NCBI RefSeq assembly: GCF_031020795.1
Contig: NZ_JAVHJP010000009.1
Coordinates: 123,645 to 187,644 of the forward strand
Reading direction: 5' to 3'
From: Hydrogenophaga pseudoflava
Lineage (GTDB): Bacteria > Pseudomonadota > Gammaproteobacteria > Burkholderiales > Burkholderiaceae_C
DNA: 64,000 nucleotides
Notes under the pieces: model-generated
Told to the model about the DNA's origin: nothing
Databases searched by the model: none
What the model saw: the letters and a program-made list of their open reading frames with translations, nothing else
Made by a program: the position numbers and the translations under genes
Shown: positions 18,384 to 27,854 of the stretch, piece after piece
How positions within the stretch are numbered: the first letter of the stretch is position 1
Layout: each line of letters starts with the position of its first letter

Positions 18384-20588
18384 TCAGCCCTGTTTCACCT
18401 TCAACCGCCAGGCGTGCAGCAGCGGCTCCGTGTAACCACTCGGCTGTTCCTTGCCCTTGAACACCAGGTCCAGGGCGGCCTGGTAGGCCTTGCTGGTAGC
18501 CACGTTGCCGGCCATGGGCTGGTAGAGCTTGTCGCCGGCGTTCTGCTTGTCCACCTTGGCGGCCATGCGCTCGTAGGTGTCGCGCACCTGTTGCTCGGTG
18601 ACGATGCCGTGGTGCAGCCAGTTGGCCACGTGCTGGCTGCTGATGCGCAGCGTGGCGCGGTCTTCCATGAGGCCGATGTCGTTGATGTCGGGCACCTTGG
18701 AGCAGCCCACGCCCTGGTCCACCCAGCGCACCACATAACCCAGGATGCCCTGGATGTTGTTGTCCAGCTCGGCCTGCTTCTCGGCCTCGGTCCAGTTCGG
18801 GTTGGCGCTCACCGGCACGGTCAGCAGACCGGTCAGCAGGTCGTCGCGCAGCTTGTCGGCCTTGACCTTCTCCAGCTCCTTCTGCACGTCGGACACCAGC
18901 ACCTGGTGGTAGTGCAGGGCGTGCAGCGTGGCGCCGGTGGGCGAGGGCACCCAGGCGGTGTTGGCGCCGGCCTTGGGGTGGGCGATCTTCTGCTCCAGCA
19001 TGGCCTTCATCAGGTCGGGCATGGCCCACATGCCCTTGCCGATCTGCGCCTTGCCGCGCAGGCCGCAGCCCAGGCCCACCAGCACGTTGTTGCGCTCGTA
19101 GCTCTGGATCCAGGCGCTGGTCTTCATGTCGCCCTTGCGCACCATGGGGCCGGCCAGCATGGCGGTGTGCATCTCGTCGCCGGTGCGGTCCAGGAAGCCG
19201 GTGTTGATGAAGGCCACGCGGCTGGCGGCGGCTTCGATGCAGGCCTTGAGGTTGACGGAGGTGCGGCGCTCTTCGTCCATGATGCCCAGCTTGACCGTGC
19301 TGTCGGCCAGGCCCAGCACCTTCTCGACGCGGCTGAACAGTTCGCAGGCGAAGGCCACTTCGCGCGGGCCGTGCATCTTGGGCTTGACGATGTAGACCGA
19401 GCCCTTGCGCGAGTTGCGGACCGGATCCTTCTTGCCCTTCTTCAGGTCGTGGATGGCGATGGCGGTGGTGACCATCGCGTCCATGATGCCTTCGGGAATC
19501 TCCTTGCCTTCGGCGCCCCACAGGATGGCCGGGTTGGTCATCAGGTGGCCCACGTTGCGCACGAACATGAGCGAGCGGCCATGCAGGCGGACCTTCTTGC
19601 CGTTGGGGCCGGTGTACTCGCGGTCGGCGTTCAGGCCGCGGGTCAGGGTCTTGCCGCCCTTTTCGAACGACTCGGTCAGCGTGCCCTGCAGGATGCCCAG
19701 CCAGTTGCGGTAGGCCAGCACCTTGTCCTCGGCGTCCACGGCGGCGACGGAGTCTTCCAGGTCCAGGATGGTGGACAGCGCGGCTTCGACCACCAGGTCG
19801 CTCACGCTGGCGGCGTCGGTCTTGCCGATGGCGGTGCTGCGGTTGATCTGGATTTCCAGGTGCAGGCCGTTGTGCTTGAGCAGCACGGCAGTCGGTGCCT
19901 TGGCCTCGCCCTGGAAACCGATGAACTGGCTCTTGTCTGCCAGCTTGGAGGTGCCGCCTTCGGCCAGGCCCACGACCAGTTCACCGTCCTTGTTGACCTT
20001 GTAACCGGTCGAGCCGACGTGCGAGCCCTTCTTCAGCGGGGCGCAGCGGTCCAGCACGTAGCGGCAGTACTCGATGACCTTGGCACCGCGCTTGGGGTTG
20101 TAGCCGCCCTTCTTGCCGACCTTCTCGCAACCCTTGTCTTCAGAGATCACGTCGGTGCCGTAGAGCGCGTCGTAGAGCGAACCCCAGCGCGCGTTGGCGG
20201 CGTTCAGCGCGTAGCGGGCGTTCAGGATGGGCACCACCAGCTGCGGGCCGGCCTGGGTGGCCAGCTCGTCATCCACGTTCTTGGTGGTGGCCTTGACCTT
20301 CCTGGGCTCGGGCACGAGGTAGCCGATGGTTTCCAGGAACTTGCGGTAAGCCACCATGTCGGTGATCGGGCCGGGGTTGGCGCTGTGCCACTTGTCCAGC
20401 TCGGCCTGCAGACGGTCGCGTTCGGCCAGCAGGGCGGCGTTCTTGGGTGCGAGGTCGGCCACGATGCTGTCAAAGCCCTGCCAGAAGGTCTCGGCGCTCA
20501 CGCCGGTGCCGGGCAGGACCTGGCCGTTGATGAACTCGTACAGGTCGGTGGAAACCTGCAGACCGTGAATCGTGGTGCGTTGCGTCAT
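18384..20588 (-). CDS. glcB: malate synthase G
   Basis: Glyoxylate-cycle enzyme that condenses glyoxylate with acetyl-CoA to malate. The 734-residue length fits isoform G (E. coli 723), not the shorter A form. Diagnostic segments include [17 protein letters not shown], the region [13 protein letters not shown] and [11 protein letters not shown]. The start at 20588 ([12 protein letters not shown]) is preferred over seven extra upstream codons. It follows the haloacid dehalogenase gene by 34 bases on the same strand and is probably co-transcribed; both act on small two-carbon acids (glyoxylate, and glycolate-forming dehalogenation). Confidence 0.95.
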   Translation of the reverse strand: MTQRTTIHGLQVSTDLYEFINGQVLPGTGVSAETFWQGFDSIVADLAPKNAALLAERDRLQAELDKWHSANPGPITDMVAYRKFLETIGYLVPEPRKVKATTKNVDDELATQAGPQLVVPILNARYALNAANARWGSLYDALYGTDVISEDKGCEKVGKKGGYNPKRGAKVIEYCRYVLDRCAPLKKGSHVGSTGYKVNKDGELVVGLAEGGTSKLADKSQFIGFQGEAKAPTAVLLKHNGLHLEIQINRSTAIGKTDAASVSDLVVEAALSTILDLEDSVAAVDAEDKVLAYRNWLGILQGTLTESFEKGGKTLTRGLNADREYTGPNGKKVRLHGRSLMFVRNVGHLMTNPAILWGAEGKEIPEGIMDAMVTTAIAIHDLKKGKKDPVRNSRKGSVYIVKPKMHGPREVAFACELFSRVEKVLGLADSTVKLGIMDEERRTSVNLKACIEAAASRVAFINTGFLDRTGDEMHTAMLAGPMVRKGDMKTSAWIQSYERNNVLVGLGCGLRGKAQIGKGMWAMPDLMKAMLEQKIAHPKAGANTAWVPSPTGATLHALHYHQVLVSDVQKELEKVKADKLRDDLLTGLLTVPVSANPNWTEAEKQAELDNNIQGILGYVVRWVDQGVGCSKVPDINDIGLMEDRATLRISSQHVANWLHHGIVTEQQVRDTYERMAAKVDKQNAGDKLYQPMAGNVATSKAYQAALDLVFKGKEQPSGYTEPLLHAWRLKVKQG

Positions 20589-20622
20589 GGAGGGACTCCG
20601 TCGGTTCAAAGAGAAAAGGAAA

Positions 20623-21321
20623 TCAGTCGAAGAAGGCGAGGACTTCGCGCAGGTTCGTGGCCGTGCGCGTGGGCGGCGTGCCCAGTTCCTCGAAGGGTTG
20701 GTTCTGGCGGTTCACCCACAGCGTGCGGTAGCCGAACCAGGTCGCGCCCAGCGCGTCCCAGGCGTTGCTGCTGACGAACACGATCTGCTGGCGCGAGAGT
20801 CCGGTGACTTTCTCGCCCTGCGCGTAGGCGTCGGGGTGGGTCTTGTATTTGCGCACGCCGTCCACGCTGATCACGTGGTCCAGCAAACCCTCCAGGCCGG
20901 CGCTGCGCACGGCGATGCCCAGCATCTGCGGCTCGCCGTTGCTCAGGATGCCGGTGACGATGCCGCGGCTTTTCAGGGCCTGCAGCACCTCGCGGTTTTC
21001 CGGGAAAGCGCTCAGGTGCCGGTACTGGTTCATCAGCTGCGTGGCCTTGGCCTCGTAGGCGGCCCAGTCGCTGCGCGCGGCCGGCTCGATCAGCTTGATG
21101 GCGTAGGCCAGCGCGGCTTGCGTGAGTTCCCAGAACGGGCGGTAGTGCGCGCCGTGCTCGCTGGTGGTCACCAGCCGGGTGTATTCGATCTGCTTGTCGC
21201 GCCAGACGGTGGCCAGGCGGGCGCCCTGGCCCGGGAACAGCTGCTGGGCGAGCAAGCCCACGCTGTACACATCGAACAGCGTGCCGTAGGCATCGAACAG
21301 GACCGCACGGGGTTTTTCCAT
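20623..21321 (-). CDS. haloacid dehalogenase, type II (L-2-haloacid dehalogenase-like)
   Basis: HAD-superfamily hydrolase, 232 residues. Asp10 in [10 protein letters not shown] is the nucleophile; [15 protein letters not shown] and [11 protein letters not shown] match type II haloacid dehalogenases, in which the last segment carries the SSNAWD motif. Expected reaction: hydrolysis of L-2-haloacids to D-2-hydroxyacids. With chloroacetate the product is glycolate, which feeds glyoxylate to the malate synthase G gene just downstream; that link is inference from operon position. Confidence 0.9.
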   Translation of the reverse strand: MEKPRAVLFDAYGTLFDVYSVGLLAQQLFPGQGARLATVWRDKQIEYTRLVTTSEHGAHYRPFWELTQAALAYAIKLIEPAARSDWAAYEAKATQLMNQYRHLSAFPENREVLQALKSRGIVTGILSNGEPQMLGIAVRSAGLEGLLDHVISVDGVRKYKTHPDAYAQGEKVTGLSRQQIVFVSSNAWDALGATWFGYRTLWVNRQNQPFEELGTPPTRTATNLREVLAFFD

Positions 21322-21397
21322 CCCGTCACTTTATTCGAGACTTGTCTCCTGATTAATGGCCTGATGTCGGACTTATCTGTGACAAAAAAGAGGGTAA

Positions 21398-22318
21398 TCA
21401 GGGCGCCGCGGTGGCGGCCTGCTGTACCAGGTGGTCCCGCAGCACCCGGGCAGCCGGGACCAGATCGGCCTCGCCGCGAAAGCAGATCGCAAAGCGGCGC
21501 TCGGCCCAGGCCTCGTCCAGCGGCACCACGGCCAGGCCCAGGCTGTCGGTCCGGGGCTGGGCCACGGCCACCGGCATCACGCCGACCGCCAGCCGCGTGG
21601 CCACCACGCGCAACGCGGCCTTGAAGTCGGTCACGATCATGCGGTAGCGCAGCGTCTGGCCCAGCTCGGCCGCGGCGCGCAGCATCAGCGCCTGCACCGC
21701 GCTGTCCACCGGCAGGCCGACGAAGGAGTTGTCCATCGCCTGCACCAGCCGCACCCGCGGCAGTCCGGCCAGCGCATGGTCCCGGGGCACCACCAGCCCC
21801 AGCCGGTCGCTGCGGTAGGGGGCGTGCGCCAGGCCGCGCAGGTCGGCGCCGTGCGGGCTGTGCCAGCAGATGCCCAGCGCGGCCACGCCGTCGCGGATGC
21901 CCTGCACCACCTGGGCGCCGGAGCGCGAGGCCAGTTCCACCTGGATGCCGTCATGTCCCGGTTGGGCCAGAAAGCCCGCCACGTCCTCGGCCAGTGGCGC
22001 CGCCATGACCGACGCGGTCGCCAGCAGGCGCACCTGGCCGCGCAGCCCGGCCGCGAACGCGGCCATGTCGCGTTCGATGCGTTGGGCGCCCAGCAACAGT
22101 TCGCGGGCATGCTCGCGCAGGCTCTCGCCGGCGGGCGTGGGCTCGACACCGTGGCGGCGCCGGACCAGCAGCGGCGTGCCGATCTGCGCCTCGAGCTGGG
22201 CCAGGCGCTTGCTGACCGCGCTGGCCGTCAGGTGGGCTGCGGCGGCGGCGCGGACAATGTTGCGGTGGTCGCAGACGGCCACGAACAGCCGCAGGTTGGT
22301 GAGGTCCAGGTCGCGCAT
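21398..22318 (-). CDS. LysR-family transcriptional regulator
   Basis: LysR-type regulator, 306 residues, with an N-terminal winged helix (LRLFVAVCDHRNIVRAAAAA) and a C-terminal effector domain. It diverges from the CoA-transferase/lyase operon at 22439 and is therefore its likely regulator. A dyad TTTTCC-ATAAC-GGAAAA lies ten bases upstream of its start, in the place expected for an autoregulatory LysR site. Confidence 0.87.
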   Translation of the reverse strand: MRDLDLTNLRLFVAVCDHRNIVRAAAAAHLTASAVSKRLAQLEAQIGTPLLVRRRHGVEPTPAGESLREHARELLLGAQRIERDMAAFAAGLRGQVRLLATASVMAAPLAEDVAGFLAQPGHDGIQVELASRSGAQVVQGIRDGVAALGICWHSPHGADLRGLAHAPYRSDRLGLVVPRDHALAGLPRVRLVQAMDNSFVGLPVDSAVQALMLRAAAELGQTLRYRMIVTDFKAALRVVATRLAVGVMPVAVAQPRTDSLGLAVVPLDEAWAERRFAICFRGEADLVPAARVLRDHLVQQAATAAP

Positions 22319-22327
22319 GGGTTGAGA

Positions 22328-22344
22328 TTTTCCATAACGGAAAA
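22328..22344. promoter_or_regulatory. candidate LysR operator
   Basis: TTTTCC-ATAAC-GGAAAA, a dyad with perfect 6-bp arms, sits between the divergent LysR gene and the CoA-transferase operon. A second inverted repeat, CCGGGG...CCCCGG (22401-22424), lies just before the CoA-transferase start. Confidence 0.5.
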
Positions 22345-22438
22345 CCATGGAGGCAAAAATACCGCTTTGAGCTGTTTTGGTAAAGCCTAAACTGCCCTCA
22401 CCGGGGGAAACACCGAAGCCCCGGAACGGAGACATTGC

Positions 22439-23659
22439 ATGAACCAGATTGCCGGGGGCGCCGCCGCCCCCACCCGAGCGCTGCCGCTCGCCGGCCTGCG
22501 CGTCGTTGAATTCACCCACATGGTCATGGGCCCCACCTGCGGCATGGTGCTGGCCGACATGGGGGCCGAGACAATCAAGGTCGAACCCATCGAAGGCGAC
22601 CGCACGCGCCACCTGCTGGGCTCTGGCGCGGGTTTCTTTCCGCTGTTCAACCGCAACAAGAAGAGCATCGCCATCGACCTGCGCCAGGCCGAGGGCGCCG
22701 AGGTGGCGCGCCGCCTGGCCGCCAGCGCCGACGTGGTGGCCGAGAACTTCAAGCCCGGCACCATGGGCAAATACGGGCTGGACTACGCGTCGCTCTCGCA
22801 GGTGAACCCCCGCTGCATCTACATCAGTCTCAAGGGCTTCCTGCCCGGCCCCTACGACCACCGCACCGCGCTGGACGAGGTGGTGCAGATGATGGGCGGC
22901 CTGGCCTACATGACCGGCCGGCCGGGTGACCCGCTGCGCGCGGGCACCAGCGTGAACGACATCATGGGCGGCATGTTCGGTGCCATCGGCGCCTTGGGCG
23001 CGCTGATCCAGCGCGGCATCACCGGCCGGGGCCAGGAGGTGCAGAGCGCGCTGTTCGAGAACAACGTGTTCCTGGTCGGCCAGCACATGCTGCAGTACGC
23101 CATCACCGGCCAGGCCGCCGCGCCCATGCCCGAACGCATCTCGGCCTGGGCGGTGTACGACGTGTTCACGGTGAAGGACGGCGAGCAGATCTTCCTGGCG
23201 GCCGTGAGCGATCCGCAGTGGGTGACCTTCTGCGACGCGCTGGGTTTTGCCGACCTCAAGGCCGACCCGCAATACCCCGACAACAACGCCCGTGTGAAGC
23301 TGCGGCCGCAGCTGCTGCCCATCCTGCGCGAGCGGCTGGCGCGCTGGCGGGCGGCCGATCTGGCTGCGCTGTTCGAGAAGGTCGGCCTGCCGTTCGCCCC
23401 CATCCGCAAGCCCGAGGAGCTGTACGCCGACGAGCACCTGCTGGCCACGGGGGGCCTGGCCGACATCACCTTGCCCGACGGTGAACGCGCCGGCCAGACT
23501 GTCAAGACCACGCTGTTCCCGTTCACACTGGACGGCCAGCGCCCCGGCGTGCGGCTGGACCCGCCGGCGATGGGGGCGCACACCGCCGAGCTGCTGCACG
23601 GTCTGGGCTATGCGGAATCCGACATCGAACAGTTGCGCCGCCAGCGGGCGGTCGCGTGA
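22439..23659 (+). CDS. class III (CaiB/BaiF) CoA-transferase
   Basis: CoA-transferase of 406 residues. The N-terminal segment LAGLRVVEFTHMVMGPTCGMVLADMGAETIKVEP and the catalytic Asp174 in TSVNDIMGGMFG identify the formyl-CoA transferase/CaiB/BaiF family, which moves CoA between carboxylic acids through an aspartyl-CoA intermediate. It is followed after seven bases by an HMG-CoA-lyase-like gene. Together they could activate a 3-hydroxy-3-methyl dicarboxylate and cleave it; the acid is not identified. Confidence 0.88.
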   Translation: MNQIAGGAAAPTRALPLAGLRVVEFTHMVMGPTCGMVLADMGAETIKVEPIEGDRTRHLLGSGAGFFPLFNRNKKSIAIDLRQAEGAEVARRLAASADVVAENFKPGTMGKYGLDYASLSQVNPRCIYISLKGFLPGPYDHRTALDEVVQMMGGLAYMTGRPGDPLRAGTSVNDIMGGMFGAIGALGALIQRGITGRGQEVQSALFENNVFLVGQHMLQYAITGQAAAPMPERISAWAVYDVFTVKDGEQIFLAAVSDPQWVTFCDALGFADLKADPQYPDNNARVKLRPQLLPILRERLARWRAADLAALFEKVGLPFAPIRKPEELYADEHLLATGGLADITLPDGERAGQTVKTTLFPFTLDGQRPGVRLDPPAMGAHTAELLHGLGYAESDIEQLRRQRAVA

Positions 23660-23666
23660 GGCTGGC

Positions 23667-24584
23667 ATGAGCACTCCCGACGTTCACATCAGCGAAGTGG
23701 GGCCGCGCGATGGCCTGCAGTCCGTCCAGGCCACCATGCCCACGGCGGACAAGTGTCGCTGGATCGACGCCCTTGCCGCGGCCGGCCTGCGCGAAATCGA
23801 AGTGGGCTCGTTCGTGCCCGCCAGGCTGCTGCCGCAGATGGCCGACGTGGCGGAGGTGGTGCGCCACGCCGTCACCTTGCCGGGTCTGACGGTGATGGCC
23901 CTGGTGCCCAACCGCCGCGGCGCCGAGGCCGCGCTGGCGGCGGGGGTGCACAAGCTCACCCTGCCGGTGTCGGCCAGCGAGGCGCATTCGCTGGCCAATG
24001 TGCGCAAGACGCGCGAGCAGATGGTGGCCGAGCTGCGCGAGGTGGTGGCGCTGCGCCGCGAGGTTGCGCCGCAGGTGCCGGTGGAGGTGGGCCTGTCCAC
24101 AGCGTTCGGTTGCACGCTGCAGGGGCTGGTGCCGGAGGACGAGGTGATCGCGCTGGCCGTGGCCTGTGCGGATGCGGGCGTGGACGAGGTTGGGCTGTCC
24201 GACACCACCGGCATGGCGAATCCTGCACAAGTCAGGCGCCTGTTCACCCGTCTGCGCGCCGAGCTGGGCGAGAAGGCCGGCGCAGCCCACATGCACAACA
24301 CCCGCGGCCTGGGCCTGGCGAATTGCCTCGCGGCCTACGACGTGGGCGTGCGCAGCTTCGACAGCTCGCTCGGCGGCCTGGGCGGCTGCCCCTACGCGCC
24401 CGGCGCCAGCGGCAACGTGGTGACGGAAGACCTGGTGTTCATGTTCGAGGCCATGGGGGTGTCCACCGGCGTGGACCTGCAAACGCTGATCGCGGCGCGC
24501 GAACCGCTCCGAGCCGGTCTGCCGGGCGAGCCGCTCTACGGCATGACGCCCGAAGCCGGCCTGCCCAAAGGCTGGCGCGCCTGA
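23667..24584 (+). CDS. hydroxymethylglutaryl-CoA lyase-like enzyme
   Basis: HMGL-like TIM-barrel enzyme, 305 residues. VGPRDGLQ at 11-18 carries the catalytic Arg-Asp pair; HMHNTRG (His208, His210) supplies metal ligands; LGGLGGCPYAPGASGN places the loop Cys at 241, as in true HMG-CoA lyases. Expected reaction: cleavage of HMG-CoA to acetoacetate and acetyl-CoA, or of a related branched acyl-CoA. The normal HCHDTYGQ segment of leucine-pathway enzymes is HMHNTRGLG here, and no other leucine-catabolic gene is nearby, so a different substrate is possible. Confidence 0.85.
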   Translation: MSTPDVHISEVGPRDGLQSVQATMPTADKCRWIDALAAAGLREIEVGSFVPARLLPQMADVAEVVRHAVTLPGLTVMALVPNRRGAEAALAAGVHKLTLPVSASEAHSLANVRKTREQMVAELREVVALRREVAPQVPVEVGLSTAFGCTLQGLVPEDEVIALAVACADAGVDEVGLSDTTGMANPAQVRRLFTRLRAELGEKAGAAHMHNTRGLGLANCLAAYDVGVRSFDSSLGGLGGCPYAPGASGNVVTEDLVFMFEAMGVSTGVDLQTLIAAREPLRAGLPGEPLYGMTPEAGLPKGWRA

Positions 24585-24696
24585 TTCACATGCGGTTGCG
24601 ATCTGGATCAAGACGCGGCCGCGCCACTGGCATAGACTGTCTGCGGTGGGCGCATCGGGCGTTCATGCCAATCAATCTTTCCGGTGGAGGACACCC

Positions 24697-25080
24697 ATGA
24701 AAAAGTTGTGGACCTGGGGTGCGGCGCTGATCGCCGCCGCGACGCTGGCGGCCTGCGGGGGCAGCGACGACGACTATCACGGCGCCATTGCGGTCAGCGA
24801 ATCGACCAAGCGGGTGGGCATTGCGTCCGAAGCCCTGACCCAGTCGATCGCCAACGACGCGGCACGCGACGAGTGCGACGCCGGCGATTGCCAGGTGGTG
24901 CTGCAGTTCGAGGAGTGCGGCGCGATTGCCTCCGGTTCGGGCAGTTCGGGCGGCTGGGTTTGGGGGGTGGCCGCGGCGGGCACCGCATTCGATGCACAGA
25001 CGGCGGCCAACAACGCCTGCACAGCCAAGGGTGGCCTCAACTGTGGCGTGATCCCGAATTTGCCGGCCCAGTGCAACTGA
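24697..25080 (+). CDS. DUF4189 lipoprotein
   Basis: A 127-residue predicted lipoprotein. The signal peptide ends in the lipobox LAAC (lipidated Cys near residue 23), followed by GGSDDD; the residue after Cys is Gly, so sorting to the outer membrane is expected. The rest matches DUF4189: AIAVS, then CQVVLQFEECGAIA, then WGVAAAGTAFDAQTAANNAC. Function is unknown; the cysteines probably form disulfides. GGAGG lies seven bases before ATG 24697. Confidence 0.8.
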   Translation: MKKLWTWGAALIAAATLAACGGSDDDYHGAIAVSESTKRVGIASEALTQSIANDAARDECDAGDCQVVLQFEECGAIASGSGSSGGWVWGVAAAGTAFDAQTAANNACTAKGGLNCGVIPNLPAQCN

Positions 25081-25163
25081 CCACCCCGACTCCACACTCA
25101 GGTAAAAAATCCGTCCAAAAGTCCCGTTGATTGCCTCCTTTTGTTGGGGTAATCTGCGGGCCC

Positions 25164-26165
25164 ATGGACAAGCTCAAGCAGCTGGAAACCTTTGTCTCGG
25201 TCGCCACGCGCGGCAGCCTGACGGCCGCCGCCAAGGCCGAGGGCGTGGCGCCGGCCATCATCGGCCGGCGGCTGGATGCGCTGGAATCCCGCCTGGGCGT
25301 CAAGCTCATGGTGCGCACCACGCGCCGCATCACGCTCACCCATGAGGGCAGCGCCTTCATCGAGGACTGCCAGCGCCTGCTGACCGACCTGGCCAACGCC
25401 GAGGCCAGCGTCAGCGCGGGTGGTGTCAAGGCCAGCGGCCACCTGCGCATCACGGCCCCCGCCGGCTTCGGACGGCGCCACGTGGCGCCGCTGGTGCCGC
25501 GCTTCCGCGAGCTGCACCCCGAGGTCACGATCTCGCTCAACCTCAGCGACCGGGTGGTCGACCTTGCGGGGGAGGGCTACGACTGCGCGGTGCGGGTGGG
25601 CGACCTGCCGGACTCGTCGCTGGTGAGCGTGCGCCTGGCGGACAACCGCCGCATGTGCGTGGCCACACCCGACTACCTGCGGCGGCACGGCCGGCCCGCG
25701 TCGCCAGCCGATCTGGCGCGCTTCGACTGCTTGACCCTCTCGTCCGACGCCTCGCAGACCCGGGGCTGGGCGTTCCGCATGCCCCCGGGCGAGGACGCCG
25801 CGCCGGGGGCCGAGGCCGAGATCGTGCACCTGCGCCCCGGCGGTCCGCTGGACTGCTCGGACGGGCAGGTGCTGCGCGAATGGTGCCTGGCCGGTTACGG
25901 GATCGCCTGGCGCAGCACCTGGGAAGTGGAGGCCGACATCGCGGCCGGCCGGCTCGAGACCGTGCTGGACGAATACGCCGCGCCGCCCAACGGCATCTAT
26001 GCGCTGTTCCCCCAGCGCAAGCACCTGGCGCTGCGGGTGCGGCTGTGGATCGACTTTCTCAAGCACCACTACGCGCAGACGGATTTCTGGGCCGGCGGCG
26101 GTACATTGGCGGCTGCAACGGGGCCGCTCAGCGGGCCCTTTCCCATTTCTCAACCAACAGGGTGA
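25164..26165 (+). CDS. LysR-family transcriptional regulator
   Basis: LysR regulator, 333 residues, of the type close to the DhcR/AaeR group: LKQLETFVSVATRGSLTAAAKAEGVAPAIIGRRLDALE at the N-terminus, and a substrate-binding domain ending WIDFLKHHYA. The C-terminal 24 residues (after TDFW) look like low-complexity tail. It ends only five bases before the first trypsin-like lipoprotein gene, so the two may be co-transcribed although their functions are not obviously linked. Confidence 0.85.
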   Translation: MDKLKQLETFVSVATRGSLTAAAKAEGVAPAIIGRRLDALESRLGVKLMVRTTRRITLTHEGSAFIEDCQRLLTDLANAEASVSAGGVKASGHLRITAPAGFGRRHVAPLVPRFRELHPEVTISLNLSDRVVDLAGEGYDCAVRVGDLPDSSLVSVRLADNRRMCVATPDYLRRHGRPASPADLARFDCLTLSSDASQTRGWAFRMPPGEDAAPGAEAEIVHLRPGGPLDCSDGQVLREWCLAGYGIAWRSTWEVEADIAAGRLETVLDEYAAPPNGIYALFPQRKHLALRVRLWIDFLKHHYAQTDFWAGGGTLAAATGPLSGPFPISQPTG

Positions 26166-26169
26166 ACCC

Positions 26170-26961
26170 ATGAATCGGATCGGCAAGGGATGGATGACCA
26201 CGGTGGCCGCGGCCGCCACGGCGGTGTTGTTGGCAGCGTGCGGGGGCGGCGACGATGCCTCGCTGCCCAGCGCGGAATCCATGTGCGGCAGCCTGGGGCT
26301 GCAGCCCAAGGTGCTCAACGGCGCCAACTGCGGGGCGCCGGAGCGTTCGTCGGTCATCCTGCTCAACGTCGCCACCAGCTCGGGCACGGCGGTGTGTTCT
26401 GGCACGCTGGTCACGCCCACCAAGATCGTCACGGCGGCGCACTGCCTGCCGGCCGGCACCCGGCGTGTGCTCGCCGGGCTCTGGCGCGCGGACGGCACGG
26501 TGGTCGGTGTGCCCGCCAGCCGCTGGGCGGTGCACCCGCAGTACCAGCGCGGCTCGAACGCGCTGGTCAACGACGCGGCGGTGATCGTGCTGCAGCAGGC
26601 GCTGCCCAACCCCACCATGGCGGTGTTGCTGAGCCAGCCGTCCGCACCCGGTCAGCCGGTCTATGTGGCGGGCTGGGGCGCGCCCGGCTTCGACCTGGCG
26701 GTCGGCTTCGCGACCCTGACCACGGTCACCGAGACCAGCATCGGCTACACCTACTCGGGCGAGCTGAGCAACACCTGCAACGGCGACTCGGGCGGCCCGG
26801 CCTACCGCACGGCGGGCGGGCAGCCCGCGCTGATCGGCATCACGTCCTCGGGCACCGTGGCCGACTGTGGCAAGGGCGACGGCTCGCTGTTCACCAATGT
26901 GCAGAGTCCGGCGGTGAGCAACTTCATCCGCGCGCAGGCGCCCGAGGCGGCCTACCTCTGA
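26170..26961 (+). CDS. trypsin-like serine protease lipoprotein 1
   Basis: Exported serine protease of the S1 family, 263 residues. The lipobox LLAAC puts the lipidated Cys at 24, followed by a GGGDD linker. The triad is His91 (VTAAHC), Asp135 (NDAAVIVL) and Ser207 (NGDSGGP). Three cysteine pairs are plausible. No propeptide or C-terminal domain is seen. It is a paralogue of the next gene: both share PKV-NG, LPNPTM and the C-terminal AQAPxA. Substrate unknown; predicted to face the periplasm or cell surface. Confidence 0.85.
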   Translation: MNRIGKGWMTTVAAAATAVLLAACGGGDDASLPSAESMCGSLGLQPKVLNGANCGAPERSSVILLNVATSSGTAVCSGTLVTPTKIVTAAHCLPAGTRRVLAGLWRADGTVVGVPASRWAVHPQYQRGSNALVNDAAVIVLQQALPNPTMAVLLSQPSAPGQPVYVAGWGAPGFDLAVGFATLTTVTETSIGYTYSGELSNTCNGDSGGPAYRTAGGQPALIGITSSGTVADCGKGDGSLFTNVQSPAVSNFIRAQAPEAAYL

Positions 26962-27038
26962 GATCCAAGATCCGGGAAGCGCCGAAGAGCGCTGAGAAGA
27001 GATGCTGATACATAATGTCACATCTCAAGGGAGGGTCT

Positions 27039-27854
27039 ATGAACCAGACAGGATGGACGGGTTTCGTTTGGAGGAGCGGCTGCGCCGCCGTGCTGACGTC
27101 GGCGGTGCTCGCCGGTTGCGGGGGAGGCGATGGGGCCGAACCTGTGAACCTGGAGCCCACGGCGCTGTGCAACAGTGCGGGCGCTCAGCCCAAGGTGGTC
27201 AACGGGGCGTCCTGCGTGTCGTTCAAGAGCACGCCGGTGGTGTACCTGCTCATCGCGCGGGCCAATGGAGAGCAAGTGGCCTGTTCAGGCACCCGCATAT
27301 CGCCCACCCATGTGATCACGGCGGCTCATTGCCTGGAAGGCAGCCCCAGGTATGTCCTGGCGGCTCTTTTCAAGACCGACGCCAGCGCCAAAGGGCTCGC
27401 CGCCAAGAAATGGGCGTTGCATCCAGGCTATGACGGATCGGGCCCGCCCACTCCCAACGATGTGGCGGTGGTGACATTCCCCGCCGGTCTGCCCAATCCC
27501 ACCATGCCCATTCTGGCCAGTCAGGCGGCGGCGCCCGGACAGGCCGTCACCTTCGCTGGATGGGGTGAGCCCACGGGCTGGCTTGCGGTGGGCGCCGCCA
27601 ACCTGTCCGTGGTGAACGAGCAGAGCCTGGGCTTCACGTTCGACGGCAGCCAGAGCAACGTGTGCCCTGGTGACTCGGGTGGACCGATGTACCGCGTGCT
27701 GCCGGGCGGGCCGGCGATGGTCGGCGTGGCATCGAGCGGGCCGAAGGCGCCCTGCGGTGAGAAGGCCACGGTGAACACCTTGTTCACCAACCTTCAAACG
27801 CCGTCGGTGCTGGAGTTCGTGCGCTCCCAGGCACCTGGCGCGGTCATTCTCTGA
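27039..27854 (+). CDS. trypsin-like serine protease lipoprotein 2
   Basis: Second tandem S1-family lipoprotein, 271 residues. Lipobox LAGC places Cys27, followed by GGGDGAE. The triad is His97 (ITAAHC), Asp141 (PNDVAVV) and Ser213 (PGDSGGP). GGGAGGGTCT precedes ATG 27039, which decides this start over ATG 27015. The upstream region (26962-27038) and the gene itself are AT-richer than its neighbour, so the two copies are not recent duplicates. Its 3' end overlaps davA tail to tail by 11 bases. Confidence 0.85.
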   Translation: MNQTGWTGFVWRSGCAAVLTSAVLAGCGGGDGAEPVNLEPTALCNSAGAQPKVVNGASCVSFKSTPVVYLLIARANGEQVACSGTRISPTHVITAAHCLEGSPRYVLAALFKTDASAKGLAAKKWALHPGYDGSGPPTPNDVAVVTFPAGLPNPTMPILASQAAAPGQAVTFAGWGEPTGWLAVGAANLSVVNEQSLGFTFDGSQSNVCPGDSGGPMYRVLPGGPAMVGVASSGPKAPCGEKATVNTLFTNLQTPSVLEFVRSQAPGAVIL

